From positions 22,568,001 through 22,632,000 of the forward strand of contig OY987267.1 in assembly GCA_963920665.1 (NCBI GenBank): a stretch of 64,000 nucleotides of DNA. The letters are read 5' to 3'. The position numbers were made by a program, and so were the translations under genes. Within the stretch, counting starts at the first letter, position 1; each line of letters starts with the position of its first letter. Below the pieces are notes generated by a model, which did not search any database, had not been told where the DNA came from, and was given only the letters and a program-made list of their open reading frames with translations. Source of the stretch: Straminergon stramineum (Eukaryota; Streptophyta; Bryopsida; Hypnales; Calliergonaceae). Below, piece after piece: positions 48,050 to 59,910 of this stretch.

Positions 48050-51000
48050 GACTTCTTTTTCAAAGAATCATACTTAACTTGCATTCGTAATCAACTTAAA
48101 GATGCACTCAATGACCCAAGTAGACTGAGCGATATGTACCAAGGACTAAACGACTATATCATTGCCAAAACTAGTGGTTTTGTTTCACTCTAATATCTAA
48201 TAGAAGTTGTCTATGTACTTCCTTATCTCACAAACATTATACATCCTAAAATAAAAAATTAATATTGGTATATCTATATAGTCTATTACTAAATTTTCCA
48301 TTGCATACCACCTTGTTAGCATCATCTATGGAATGAACAAGCCAACCAATTCTCTAATTTCACAACAAAACTTACAACAAAATGTATTAACAAATTTCTA
48401 TATCACCATATCACCCACCTTCAATAAATAAGTATTGATACTAGAAAAAATTTAATAAACCCCTACAAATTCTCAAGAGAATTTAATACAACTATACAAA
48501 GCTAAAAACAAACATTGCAAATTGTAGCTCATTTATTTTACAACTCTCCATTTCACACCATTGCCACCTCCCCTATCAATATCACCTATCTAACTATATA
48601 CTTAAAATTAATATCATACACCAAACTTCATTACAAGCTACACCAAACTCAATACAACCACCACCTCAACCACCCAACCCCACTTCAAGCCTTATATCCA
48701 ACAAAACAACATATTATCAACAATCACAATGTAAACCTACTTTTACAATTTTACAAAGGAAAACAAGTAGATCACTAAACCCAAATACTAGATACAAACA
48801 CTTCTACCAACCACATTTTTTACTATGGGAAACACTTCATCCCAACACCTCTCCAACTTCTACTTGTCCAAATCAAACTAAATGACTATAATCCAAACAT
48901 TGACATCATCACATCTATGCCCATCATCCAATCACACTTGACATATGCCTCAAGTCTATATGATGAACAAAGCACGCATATTGTACAAATTGACAACTAC
49001 AAATTCTAATGATTGTGGCAACAATAGTATATATAAGCTCAAAAATCCAACTAGAATCACCCTACAAACATTTGAACAAATACTCTAGCTTTATCTAAGA
49101 TATAAAAGCAATAAAAAAACACCTCATGTCATACATTATCCATTGTATACACTTCTTGAAATGCTTGATAATAACATCATTCAATTCTTCAAAATCATAA
49201 ATGAATTCCCTTCGTTTTCAATTAAACAATTATTTGTCCTATACAACTTAGAAATTACTATTGACTACACAAATGGGACAAAGTTCTTGGCTCTCTGGGG
49301 TCGGCATTCTCTTATCAATGGACAAACACTGGACTAGTACACCCACCCTACAATTTTCATTCAAACAAACTCTTCATTCAGTTAGACTCGCAACAAAAAT
49401 GAATTGTGCTAACCTCACCATCCTAATTAGCCTCAAACCACAATTGTATGAAAAAAAATCTACCTCCTCCATTATTTCCCAATGTTTATATCTTGGCTTA
49501 CTTTAATGCAAACTCCATCACTTATCAATACCCACAAGCATCTCAAATACAAGGTCGAAACATAGTAAAGTGAACAAAAACGCATCTCTATCTAGTACAC
49601 TAAAAGGTATAGGATTGTGTAAGGCATGAAAGTGACATTCTACTCTCAAATGTAGAGAAAATATCTTGTGTTTATGTGTAGAAGGGTACTAACTACCTTT
49701 CCATACCTTAACATCTTCAAATGCAATAGAATTTTATCACTTTTGAGGTATTATTTTTCTCCTTAGCTGATTAGGAATTTTGGAGAAGTGGCCTACAATG
49801 ATTCACAATGGGCCAAAAGTGGTGGTAAAGTGAATGTGTAGCCCTTGATCATAATGTTGTGGACATGATTTCATAAAACTATAACATATTTGAAAAGGCT
49901 ACCTATTGGAATGGTCATGCAAGTTGCTGACTTTTTACAATATATTTTTCACACACTTTCACTTACTAAAATTCTATGATATTTAGTGCATTGGAACCCT
50001 AGGAATTGAAAGTAAAGGGAACATGAAATAAAATTTGTATATTCCTTCATTTCAATTTTTTTACTTATACCATTTGAATATTCAAAGAAATTGTCTATTT
50101 TTGATAGGCATGAAATCCACATTATTAAAAGTATAATGGCATTGTTCACTTTATCATATTTCTATTCTATACTTGATCATATAACATCACAAAGAAAAAC
50201 ACACCCTCTATATATTTTGCATCCATAATAAACATCTATCCACATAAACTTTTGTCTTACTTATGAAATTCAAAGAAATATGTTTTGTTCTAAACATTCT
50301 ACAATCAAACTCCAAAACATACTACTATTAGTTCTTGCATCTATCATCAATAAATCTAACAAATGGTCTCAACTTCCCCTCTCAAAATCAATCATTGCTA
50401 CCAAAATACAACATTCTAAAACCCAAATTTCTAGTATCACTTTCCTATTTCATAGATGGTTTACTCAAGCTAGCTATAAAAATACCAAACACTAGGCATT
50501 GATAAGCAAGAAGAAGAAAAATATAGCATCTACAATTCCAATGAAAACATACATATCATTACATATACAACTCCTAGGTCAAAATCCATCTTAAAAATCA
50601 TATTCACTACCATATGCCATCTACTACAAATATTCCATACTAATTATCCCTATGAAACTTCAGACATCTTCATAGACATTCTCAATTCAATATACCTCAT
50701 CCAAAACAACTTGAAACGCCCATCCTCATTACACAATCACCCCAAAAAAACCCTATAGTACTCCATAGTCATGCTACTTGCTCAATATTATCACAATCAA
50801 AAACTCTACACACACCTTAATAAAAAAAATTAGAAAATAAACAACAACCTCCTCACTTACTTGATCCCCCTTTAACATTTAATTGAATTCAACAATTCCT
50901 TTCACTTATTTACAAACATATATCAAACTTTCACTGCCACACTAAAAATTAGGTATACACTACTTCATTGACAATCCAATTTTCACAATGTTACAAAAAT
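48050..51000. other. Long C/A-rich, G-poor block
   Basis: For nearly 3 kb the plus strand is rich in A and C and poor in G (for example 48600-48720 has only a few G). This produces open frames of 60-90 codons rich in His, Thr, Asn and Gln. A few frames (49143-49337 and 50280-50495) look slightly more protein-like but have no motif I recognise. It may be a decayed element with a strongly biased strand; nothing specific can be named. Confidence 0.45.
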
Positions 51001-51060
51001 AGATAGAATAGAGCCTCCCTCTTAATTGAGGTATGTAATATTGGAGTCACTTAACTCTAA

Positions 51061-51242
51061 CACTACAAGAGAAAGGGGTGTTTTAAGTGTAGTCCTAGTA
51101 GTATAGTAAAATTTTACTCAAAATACATTTAGTTTGAGTAAAATTTTATTGAAAAGACTCCTAGTAGGTCATTACTTAAAAGTTAAAATTAAAAGACTAT
51201 ACTACTAAGACTATACTTAAAACATCCCTTTTTCTTGTAGTG
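51061..51242. mobile_element. CACTA-type MITE, diverged copy 2
   Basis: It starts CACTACAAGAGAAAGG and ends CCCTTTTTCTTGTAGTG. The arms repeat the TGTTTTAAGTRTAGTC and AAAAGACTCCTARTAGGTCA blocks of the copy at 24711-24886, with a small insertion in the right arm. Flanking triplets are TAA and AAA, so the duplication has one mismatch. Confidence 0.75.
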
Positions 51243-53170
51243 AAAATACAAAACCTAACACCAAGATGTGAAGATACTTTGCCAAAAATAATCTCATTTA
51301 TGGACCAATATGTGCATTCCTCATTTCTAAAGTGATCTCGAAAGTCATCCATCAACCAATTTTTGGATACATTGTCCTTATAGAATTAACCTTTAAAGAA
51401 CAAACTTGTATGAGGGGCATGCTATTTTAGGATCAAATTTGAATTTCACAAAAGGTAAATTTATTAATTGCCAACCATGACCCAACTCCAATCTATAGGG
51501 GGCATTGTTTCCAACCAATGCTAGATCAAATTTCCAATCAAAGCTTGGAGTGTTTTTTTTTTCTTTTTAAGATTGGGACCAATAGCATCATGACACATGT
51601 CTTGAAGTAGTGAGCAAGAAAGAAAGTAGTGAGTAGAAAGTAGTTCTTGAATGATTAGAATTGGAAGAGTCTACACATTGACTATGGGCTCTAAGCACTT
51701 TTTGGCTCCCAAAATTCATAGTTATTTCAATTTCAGCAATCCCCATATTTCCTATCTTTCTACATGCGAAAATTTTGTTGTGCCATAATCCCTCATTGCC
51801 CAAAGTCCAAACATGTGTAAAAGCATCCTTGATTTTCAAGTGCTAAGAGTCTAAATTTCAGTGAAGTATGAAAATCTCAACTATACAATCTTGTAGTGTC
51901 CATGTTGTAGATGGTGTGAAACAAATTTGGGGTCATTTGACCATATAGATTGAATGATTATAATGTTCTAGTGTTGAAATAACATGCTGAAATTTTCTTA
52001 AAAACACATTTGGAAGTGAAATTCGATTTCTAAACCTACTCAAATGAAAAAACTTTAAACCACAAAGTGATTCTAAACCAAAAGTCAAACACTTTGGTGA
52101 AAAAAAATATCATTCAATTGACTCATTGTGTCTGCAAAATTGTTTTGAGATGTCAAAAAACAATGAAAAAAGTAGCAAAAAATCACATCTGCGACTGAAC
52201 CTACCTCTACTAAAATACTTCTTAGTCACTCATTACCTCTTGGACTGATATGAAATTTTAACCACACAAACTAGACTAATATGTTAAACTTTTCCAACAA
52301 AAATGATTGAAAATGGACCACGTATGAAGAAGTTACAAGTTGCGGAAGTTCATTGTAATGCAAAAATGTTTGGATTTTGAACTTCGAATTGCTCCCAAAC
52401 ATTCAAAACAACTTGGATTGACATGGAAATTTTACCACAAGAACCAGACCTTAAGAGGAACAAAACCCAACAAATTTTACTGAAAAAAACATTTTTCAAA
52501 AAAGTTACAAGCCCCCAAAGTTGCAGCCATCAAAATGCAATGTGGTGAACTCAAATTGAACCTGTGAACTTTGAAGGGCTCTTAAAAACTTAGTACACCT
52601 TGGATTGATCTGAAAATTTTATCAGTGAAATTAGACTAATGTGTGCAACTTTTCCATCAAGTTTTTATTGAATTCAGACATTGGATGCAAAAGTAACAAC
52701 ACTTTGAATTTGACTAGCAAACAATGTGAGGACACTTTTCATCCCCTTGGGCGATGAGGGGTTAAACTATTCATGAATTGCTCCAAAATCCCTTAAGTGA
52801 TTAGGTATGGGTACATTTACTTTAACTCTTGATTTTAAATGTCTTAGAGCTTGACTAAGAAAATGTATTTCCAATAATCTTTTTTACCATTAGATGAGAT
52901 TTGGATCAAATAAAAGACTACGAGTTCCCTGCAATTCTCTGTAGTAGAGAACTTGCTAAACTCCACCACTGTTGTAGTGCTGATGTGGTTAGGTGTTGGC
53001 TACGTTAGAATTTTATTTTTATTTTTTTTCGACTTTTTCTTCAATTTCAATACCCTTCACTTTTTTTTTAGTATTTATGACGGTTGACAGCAATCAACCG
53101 TGCCCTCACTACTATGGGAACAACATGGGGAACATGCTTGAAATAGCCTATTATTTCTCCAAATCTCATC
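51243..53170. other. AT-rich intergenic sequence
   Basis: No gene recognised. Two or three diverged blocks around 52210-52660 share GGATTGAYATGRAAATTTTA- and ACCAGACC/TTAGACTAAT-like words followed by GTTACAA, suggesting an old tandem repeat. GATGAGGGGTTAA near 52759-52771 resembles a solo end of the TTAA element family. Confidence 0.4.
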
Positions 53171-53171
53171 T

Positions 53172-53173
53172 GA

Positions 53174-53235
<62 letters not shown>

Positions 53236-53240
53236 TTTTT
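53172..53240. repeat. (TA)n microsatellite followed by poly-T
   Basis: More than 25 TA dinucleotides run from about 53174 to 53226 and continue into a run of T. The open frames across it (alternating Tyr/Ile) are artefacts. Confidence 0.95.
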
Positions 53241-53534
53241 AATTTTATTTTATTATTAAAATTGTAATTTTTGTAATACTTTGAAGGGAGCATCTTGAAA
53301 GCTTAAAATATAAGCCACTTTTGAACTTTTCTAATGAATTTCTCTTAGTGTGAGCTCAAGGAGTACAATCATTACACCATGATATTTTTCACTATCATCT
53401 CCAATTTTGATTAAAAAAAAGTTATATTATTTTAAGCATTTTATACTACTAGTCTATTTTGTGTCATTGCTACAATCCAAAATAAAAATAAAATTCATTT
53501 TCTAATTTTTTAGTTTATAAAAACTTCAAACTTT

Positions 53535-54640
53535 AATAACTTTCACACCATAGGACCAAACACAAGAAAACACAGCCCATGCACCCCTTTTTGAAGAGGG
53601 CTTTCCAACAATACCAAGAACATGACTGAGACACATGGTTTTGTAGATCTCACTGTAACAATCAAACAAATCAAACAATCTAATTTAAGGTATAGACTAG
53701 TATGCCCTTATTTGTAGTTAGTTAGTTACAACCAAAATAAAAGTAAAAGTAATTTCTAATTTTTTTCATTTGTAAAACTTCAAATTTAATATCTTCTATG
53801 CACAAAGGAGTGCAAGGTCTTTGTTTTGTGGTGTTTGGACATGTGATGTGAAAGTTTTGTTTTTTTCAAAATAAAAGATAACTTAATTCAATTTTTTCTA
53901 ATTCTTAAAAACTTTGAATTCAATATCTTTCCCACAACAAGTCCAAATGCCATGAAATGAAATCCGTGCACCCCTCATTGCAAAAAGCTTTCCAACAATA
54001 CCAAGAATGTAGCCAGGGGACTCATGATTTTTAAGATCTTAGCATATCAAACAAACAAACTATGCTAAACAAAACAAAAAACAAAAAACAAAAAAGTTTA
54101 AGGTATACACTAGTGTGCCTTGTGTCATTGCCACAATCAAAGTAAAATAAAAGTTATTTTCTAATTTTCTAATTCATAAATAAAAACTTTGAAATTCAAT
54201 AACTTTCACACCGTAGGTTCAAATGTCACAAAACAAAGCCCATACACCCTTCTTCACAAGGTCCTTTCCAATGGTAGTCTACCAAGAATGTGACTAACTA
54301 ATGCATGGTCCAAAAGATACACAATTTAGAATAATTTAAGATCCAAAAATAATTAAAAAATCCAAAACTTTCACACCATAGGTTCAAATGCCACAAAACA
54401 AAGCCCATTCACCCCTCTTTGCAAAGAACTTTCTAACTATACCAAGAATGTGACTAGGAGATACACAATTTAAAAGATCCATAATTTAGGATAATTTAAG
54501 ATAAAAAAATAATTCAAAAATCTAGAACTTTCACACCATAGGTCTAAATCCCACGAAACCAAATCCATGCAGTGCTCCCCACATAGAGCTTTCCGATAGT
54601 ACCAAGCAAGTGATTGGGAGCCACACGATCCACGAGATCT
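53535..54640. repeat. Five-copy dispersed tandem repeat, ~120-bp core
   Basis: The core AACTTTCACACCATAGGTTC, then AAATGCCACAAAACAAAGCC, CATNCACCCCTCTT, GCTTTCCAACAATACCAAGA and ATGTGACTAGGRG recurs starting near 53538, 53922, 54201, 54366 and 54525. Spacing shrinks from about 385 to about 160 bases. Confidence 0.7.
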
Positions 54641-55299
54641 CATTGTAACAAACAAACAAACAACCTAACTTAAGGTACAGATTTTTTTTGCAAAAGAATT
54701 ACTGCAAAAAAATTTATAAATTTTATTTGAATGTTTTTAATTATATAAAAATGAAGCTCAATTTTGGATATATATTATTATATGAGAAAAATATCAATTT
54801 TTTGAAAGGTATATTTTAATATTGAAATCTAATGAAGTTTGACCAAACATGAACATGAAATGTCCTTTCACATTTCATTAACCACATGTGGTTGGTTATG
54901 GGACTCAATGTGAAGAGGCTCTTAAGTTAGAGCATTCCTATGCCAACTTGCTCAACACACTCATTTGGAGTATCCTGACTGATTTTCTACCCCACGCCAA
55001 GTAGAAAAAATGGACAAGCCATGTTGAAATTCGAGGAAGGCATTAGAAAATGGTGTGGCTTCATCATGCCGTGTTGAGAGATTTGCATTGAATTTTGGTC
55101 CCATCTTTGAGGTACCGACCCTAGCTGACCTCGAATGAGCTGACAATCATTTAATACTACAGTGAAGTTTCCATCAGTTCAACTTCAAAAACTCATGAAA
55201 ATTGCATTTTCCACTACATAAAGTTTTCCTTACTTGTGTCAAATGATTTGTGATGAGAATAGATTCAAGTGGGTGAGAGTTTACAAGAGTGAAGGGATC
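54641..55299. other. AT-rich intergenic sequence
   Basis: Nothing recognised. Confidence 0.4.
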
Positions 55300-55471
55300 C
55301 TCATTATATACACATGAGGTAGTAGGAGATAGGACATCCCATGTGGGATATGTAAATTATTTAGAGTTAGTAGGAGTTCAATTATGAGTGGTTCAAGCTC
55401 CTATTAACTCTAATTTACATATCCCACATGGATTGTCATATCTCCTATCACCCCATGTGCATATAATGAGC
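55300..55471. repeat. Hairpin of the GGTAGTAGGAG foldback family
   Basis: The left arm begins CTCATTATATACACATGAGG and contains CCCATGTGGGATATGTAAAT. The right arm contains ATTTACATATCCCACATGG and ends CCCCATGTGCATATAATGAG. Arms of about 75 bases pair with only a few mismatches around a short loop. It is a compact relative of the 34953-35531 foldback. Confidence 0.7.
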
Positions 55472-56190
55472 TTCCCTCCTAAAGAAATCACTCAAAGTTC
55501 ATACCCTATGGCTGTTGGAACTCAATGGAGGTAGTTGATTGAATCAATAAAATGTTAATTTTTGTTTTTTATAGTTAGATATTTAAGAAAAGAAACTACC
55601 CTTCAATTAAGAGCTCTGCTTGGCACCCCCCTTGGCGTGTCTGCCATGGGACACTAGAGGCACAATGAGGCCAAGCACTTCAAAACCCACTTGGTGTCTT
55701 GATCTCATGTGCCTGGTGTGGAGATGCTCTTATGCCAACCTTATCATTGGGATGAAGTTCATTAGTATTTGTATGGCATGAGCAAATCCAGTTGGGAGGT
55801 TGATCCTCGGAACCTCCAAAGTCCAAAGTACAACTGAAAGTCCCAACCAATTTGGACAGGTCCAAGACTTCAAGTGTTGCCCCACCGAAGGTGGGGCCTT
55901 GCCTTTGCCTTGCCTTGCTTGCCGCAGCAAAATCAATTGAAGTCTCGCTCGGCAACTATTTCCTCTCGTAGGTCCAACCATCCTTCACTTGCATTGTCGT
56001 TACCACTTGCATTGTACTGATCTTCAAGCTCTCAATGCAAGCTAGAGCCTCTTGGCACCGCTTTGGACACACTTGCCTTGAGCACAGAGATCCACTAGGC
56101 CTTCCACCGGCACCAATTTGTTGGTGAGTAGTCCGCATCTTGTGGAAAATGGAACCTCCACATTGTCGGAATTCAGGTCTATGTGGGGGA
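55472..56190. other. Moderate-GC sequence of unknown nature
   Basis: The composition is less AT-rich, and open frames of 80-90 codons exist on the minus strand (55680-55981), with no recognisable family. Could be a transcript-derived or decayed coding sequence; nothing decisive is visible. Confidence 0.35.
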
Positions 56191-56194
56191 GTAG

Positions 56195-56610
56195 GGGAGC
56201 GAGATAGGGAAATGGTTGCGAGGGAGAGAGTGGGCTTAGTCTCTCTGGAAAGGTGAGATGATTTCCTATAGGATTGGGTGATTGTTTGCTCGATTTGGTT
56301 GAGTTTGGAGAGAATGGGAACTTTGGAGTGGATCAAATGAATGGGGGAGCTAGTTAAGGAAATGGTTGCGAGGTAGAGTGTGAGATTAGTCTCTGTGGAA
56401 AGGTGAGATGATTTCTTACAAGATTGAGTGCTTATTATCTCGATTTGGTTGAGTTTGAGAAACTTGTGAACTTTTCAGTGAATCGAGGGAGTTAGCTTCG
56501 GGAATGGTTGAGAGTTGAAAGTGTAAGCTTAGTCTCTCTGAGAAGTTAATGTGATACCTTGTAAGATTGTGTGATTATGTTCTGGATTTGGTTGAGTTTT
56601 TTTGAAGCCA
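56195..56610. repeat. Three-copy tandem repeat, ~145 bp
   Basis: The word order AATGGTTGCGAG, GGCTTAGTCTCTCTGG, AGGTGAGATGATTTC, GATTGGGTGATT and CTCGATTTGGTTGAGTTTG recurs with AATGGTTG starting at 56211, 56361 and 56503 (periods 150 and 142). Divergence increases from copy 1 to copy 3. Confidence 0.75.
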
Positions 56611-57179
56611 AAATTGTGCAAGAGGTTTGAAGTAATCCTGAAATGAGCGATCTTGGGACCACAGTTTGAGGGAGGCTATTTATATTGTTACTCTCCGTTA
56701 AAAATTGTTGCCCTCTTGTGTATTGATACTTGCCTTGATTTTTAAACGACAAGTTCTTCAAATTGCAGTATCCGTGGAAAGTTCTCAATCCAGGGGCTAT
56801 GGTAGGTCTTTGCGACAGAACGAGGAAGTCAAGTGGGTTGGACAAATGCTTGTGCCATGAAAGTTCAAGATCGAATCGTTGAGAGGGTTAGTGCCATTTT
56901 TCCCATGACAGAATCCACTATGGTGAGTGGCATTCGAGATGAAGACGACAAGTAGCTAACAAAGGTGTGCCCTACTTCCTTGCGAGTAGGGCATTTCCTT
57001 TGATGAGTTCCTTGTCTGGAAATTTTAGAAATGGTGTCTTTGTTTTAGCAATCTTGCTATTAGGGTAGAGTTTTTCCGATCTCTATTTAGAGTGTCGTAG
57101 CCATTGCTCATCTCCTCTCCTTCATCTTCAACTATATGTTTTTTGTCCCCGTACTTGTTTCCAATTCACGTCATGTCTA

Positions 57180-57600
57180 GATACTTTCCTTACAAACCCT
57201 AAACCTGTTTTCCTCACTGGAATCGCGACATTCCCTTCTTATTTAAGCGAGGATATCACCTTGACTCTCCAAATGGAACAACATTTCAATTTGGACAATA
57301 CGTTCAATACCTATTTGATGACCTCTTATACCGTGAGTAAAGAGTAGAGGAGGTCAAAAGTAGAAAAAAAATGCAGAGACTGATGAGTGTTTTTTTCTTC
57401 CATTTTCGACCTCCTTTATGCAGGGTGCGTGGTTAAGGTACTATGCGGCAAGGTGCGATTATCGCTTCTAGGATTCAAAAACCCTGATTTGAGGTGTCAT
57501 TGTGTGTTCCAAGTAGTCAAATGCGGACAATCCATTCCACCACTCATCACAGCATTGCTCCTGATCATGAGCAAATCCAAGCCTTAACCTGACCCCCAAA
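57180..57600. other. Moderate-GC sequence with telo-box and TATA-like motif
   Basis: ACAAACCCTAAACC lies near 57194 and TATTTAA near 57240, 350-400 bases before the possible coding fragment at 57600. Either could be chance. No other feature is seen. Confidence 0.25.
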
Positions 57601-57867
57601 TGGCAACCTTCCTTCTTCACTCCTTGATTGCGATTTGCCATGTAGACTCCTTGATCTACTTCTCCATCATCGTCTTCCTGGTGAGCTATGTCTCCATCGA
57701 CATCTACTTCTATACCTCCACTAACTATGACATCAACTACCGGGAGTCCTTGTCGACCAAAGCCGTGGCTCTGTGAGAAGCCAAGCTGACCGGCGAGGAT
57801 GCGCAAGCACTAGTGAACAAGTGGACGTTCGAGGAAGACAAGCATTGTGGCTCTATTCCCGTGAACA
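57600..57867 (+). pseudogene. Possible coding fragment, hydrophobic, family unknown
   Basis: From ATG 57600 the plus strand reads 58 codons with a C-rich third position, beginning MATFLLHSLIAICHVDSLIY, then a hydrophobic stretch FSIIVFLVSYVSIDIYFY, stop at 57774-57776, and continuing in frame EAKLTGEDAQALVNKWTFEE. Codon use looks more gene-like than the surroundings and there is a GTGAGC donor-like site at 57681. The minus strand of the same stretch is also open for 112 codons, so the strand is uncertain. It abuts the broken 3' end of the MULE pseudogene at 57868. Function unknown. Confidence 0.25.
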
Positions 57868-59910
57868 ATTCAAGAGGACATGAAGGCTTTGCCAAACCTT
57901 ATCTTTCTCTAATATAGGTATATGTGTGAGAAGATTCTCACTCCATGCCTTCATAACATGAAACCAACATAAGAAAACATGTCCTGCAACTTGTTCTTCT
58001 CTAAGTCTTCTATGTTTCCAACAATGAATGTCAGTATTGACAACATGTTGTATAGCATTCAATGATGTCTGGTGTTTATCTATAATGAATGCCAATGGTC
58101 TAACATCTCCTATATTGGAGAAAACATGTGTCAATGGAAGTTCAATTACTATCCCTTCATGACCTCCATCTTTGTCTTTAGTACACAACATGTAGAAAAT
58201 AGGCATGGCTTTCCTATCTTGGTTTGGAACAACCACGGCATACAGAGGTAAGTCGTATTGATTAGTTTTGAAAGTAGAATCAAATGCCCATGAATTACCC
58301 CTTGAAAATTGCTTGGCGTTTGTCCTCATAAAGTCATCTTGTATGACAACAACAAAAGGTTGTTGCCTAGGATCTTCATATTGGGGAGAGTACTGCTAGT
58401 AGAAAATGACCTTCCCTTGATTTTGAAGCCTAATGACTTCCACATTTGCAGCATCCCAATCATCTATTCTCAATTGGGTCTACAAAAAAAACATATAAAA
58501 TGAAATTCCAAACAAAAAATAGGTACAAAAATATGCACTTAAAAAAAAGGGAGTTAGTTAAGTACCATTCAATTTGATGAAGTATGATAGTTGCTCCACT
58601 TCCTTTGAAATAAGGAAAAATTGATACGTTGTACGCTCTACATCTAGAACCATGGCTTGCATTTTCAATTCTTCTCGAATAGAAACCAATGCAATGGTAG
58701 ATGTAGAAATCATATGCTTCAAATTCTCCGTTGCAAAGAATAGAACCAATGGATGAATTGGTAGGAACATTTTGTCAGCTTCTGTACCAGGATGATGTCC
58801 AATGTGCTTTGAATGCACAAAAATATGTGCTTGTGTGGAGATTTCCGATTCGGTTGAGCGTTTCTTGTTTCCAAGAGGCACCACAACTTTAATTTGAAAT
58901 TGACATTGGCATTTCTTAGACTTCTTCTCTCTTCTATATGTAGAAATGCAAATAGGTTCTTCCTTTTTCCTCTTTCTTGACCTTTTTTTTCCACCTCTAT
59001 GGCATCGTTAGTAGGTGACCCTATGATGCTTTGTAAGTTTTGATTGATAAACACGCCTCACTACAACATGAGTCTTGCAAATCTCATCTAGTTTGTCATG
59101 AACAAGTTCACAAGCGATATTGTGAACCTCATTCCAAAGTTGCATTTCTTGGCAATGTTGACAAGATTTAACACAACTCTCTATATACGATGGAGAAATG
59201 CTTCCAACTCTTTGATTTGTAATTCACTTATTCCGTACGGCGGAAATTGTGGCATGTAGTGGTAAATGCTTACCACTAGGACCAACATGTGAGGTAGATA
59301 CTATAGATGACTACATTCCAAAATGAGGGATTTGTCTTTTTTTGGTGTCACTTGAACTTGAAAGAGCAACTCCATCATTGGTTTCTATTAACTTCAAACT
59401 ATTTTGAAGTTTCTCCCATCGTGCTTGAGTGTATAGAGGATAATTGGCATCTATAGATCGTCCATGACTTCTAAGAAATGGATGGAAATTTCCATCCGCT
59501 TCATGAATTTCATGGAAGGTAGGAAATTTTTGCCTTTGTAAACAAAAAATCATAAGATCTCTACTTGAAAGAGTGAATTGAATGAACTTTGTAGAAGACT
59601 CTATAGGAACATGATCAAAGAGAGGTTTTGAGGGCTCATCTATGAAATTCGGTAAGTTAGTAGTTGTGAAGTTTCATTCCCATGTAGCATCTTCTTCCCA
59701 CTTGTACTCCATATCTTTATCAGAACCTAAACTTGATTCGAAATCAAACAAATGGAAGTAGACATCTTCCATTGTTGTAGAAGAAGTAAGTAGATGACCT
59801 CCTGAAGATCTATGAAGTATATCTTCTACTCCAAGTATGTACTCTACATCATCCTCAAAATCAATTGGATAACAAGAATCATCTTCATTGAAGTCAATGT
59901 TGTCTTCCAT
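57868..59910 (-). pseudogene. MULE (Mutator-like) transposase pseudogene, 3' truncated
   Basis: The minus strand starts at ATG 59910 with an acidic N-terminus (MEDNIDFNEDDSCYPIDFED). The frame passes a TGA at 59674-59676 into RDLMIFCLQRQKFPTFHEI and ARWEKLQNSLKLIE, then stops again near 59311. After frame changes come CVKSCQHCQEMQLWNEV, KKCQCQFQIKVVVPLGNKK and HIGHHPGTEADKMFLPIHPL, DNA-binding-region-like. An apparent intron (donor GTACTT near 58561, acceptor TTTGTAG near 58482) leads to QLRIDDWDAANVEVIRL with one in-frame TAG. The catalytic region reads FSRGNSWAFDSTFKTNQYDL (first Asp in DSTF), then LAFIIDKHQTSLNAIQ (second Asp) and FLCWFHVMKAW, the hallmark of MULE transposases. The third catalytic acid and the SWIM finger are missing because homology ends near 57868. 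Confidence 0.8.

Noticed and set aside
53075..53293. Open frames across the TA microsatellite
   Set aside because: The translation is an alternating Tyr/Ile run plus poly-Lys or poly-Phe, a direct result of (TA)n and poly-T.
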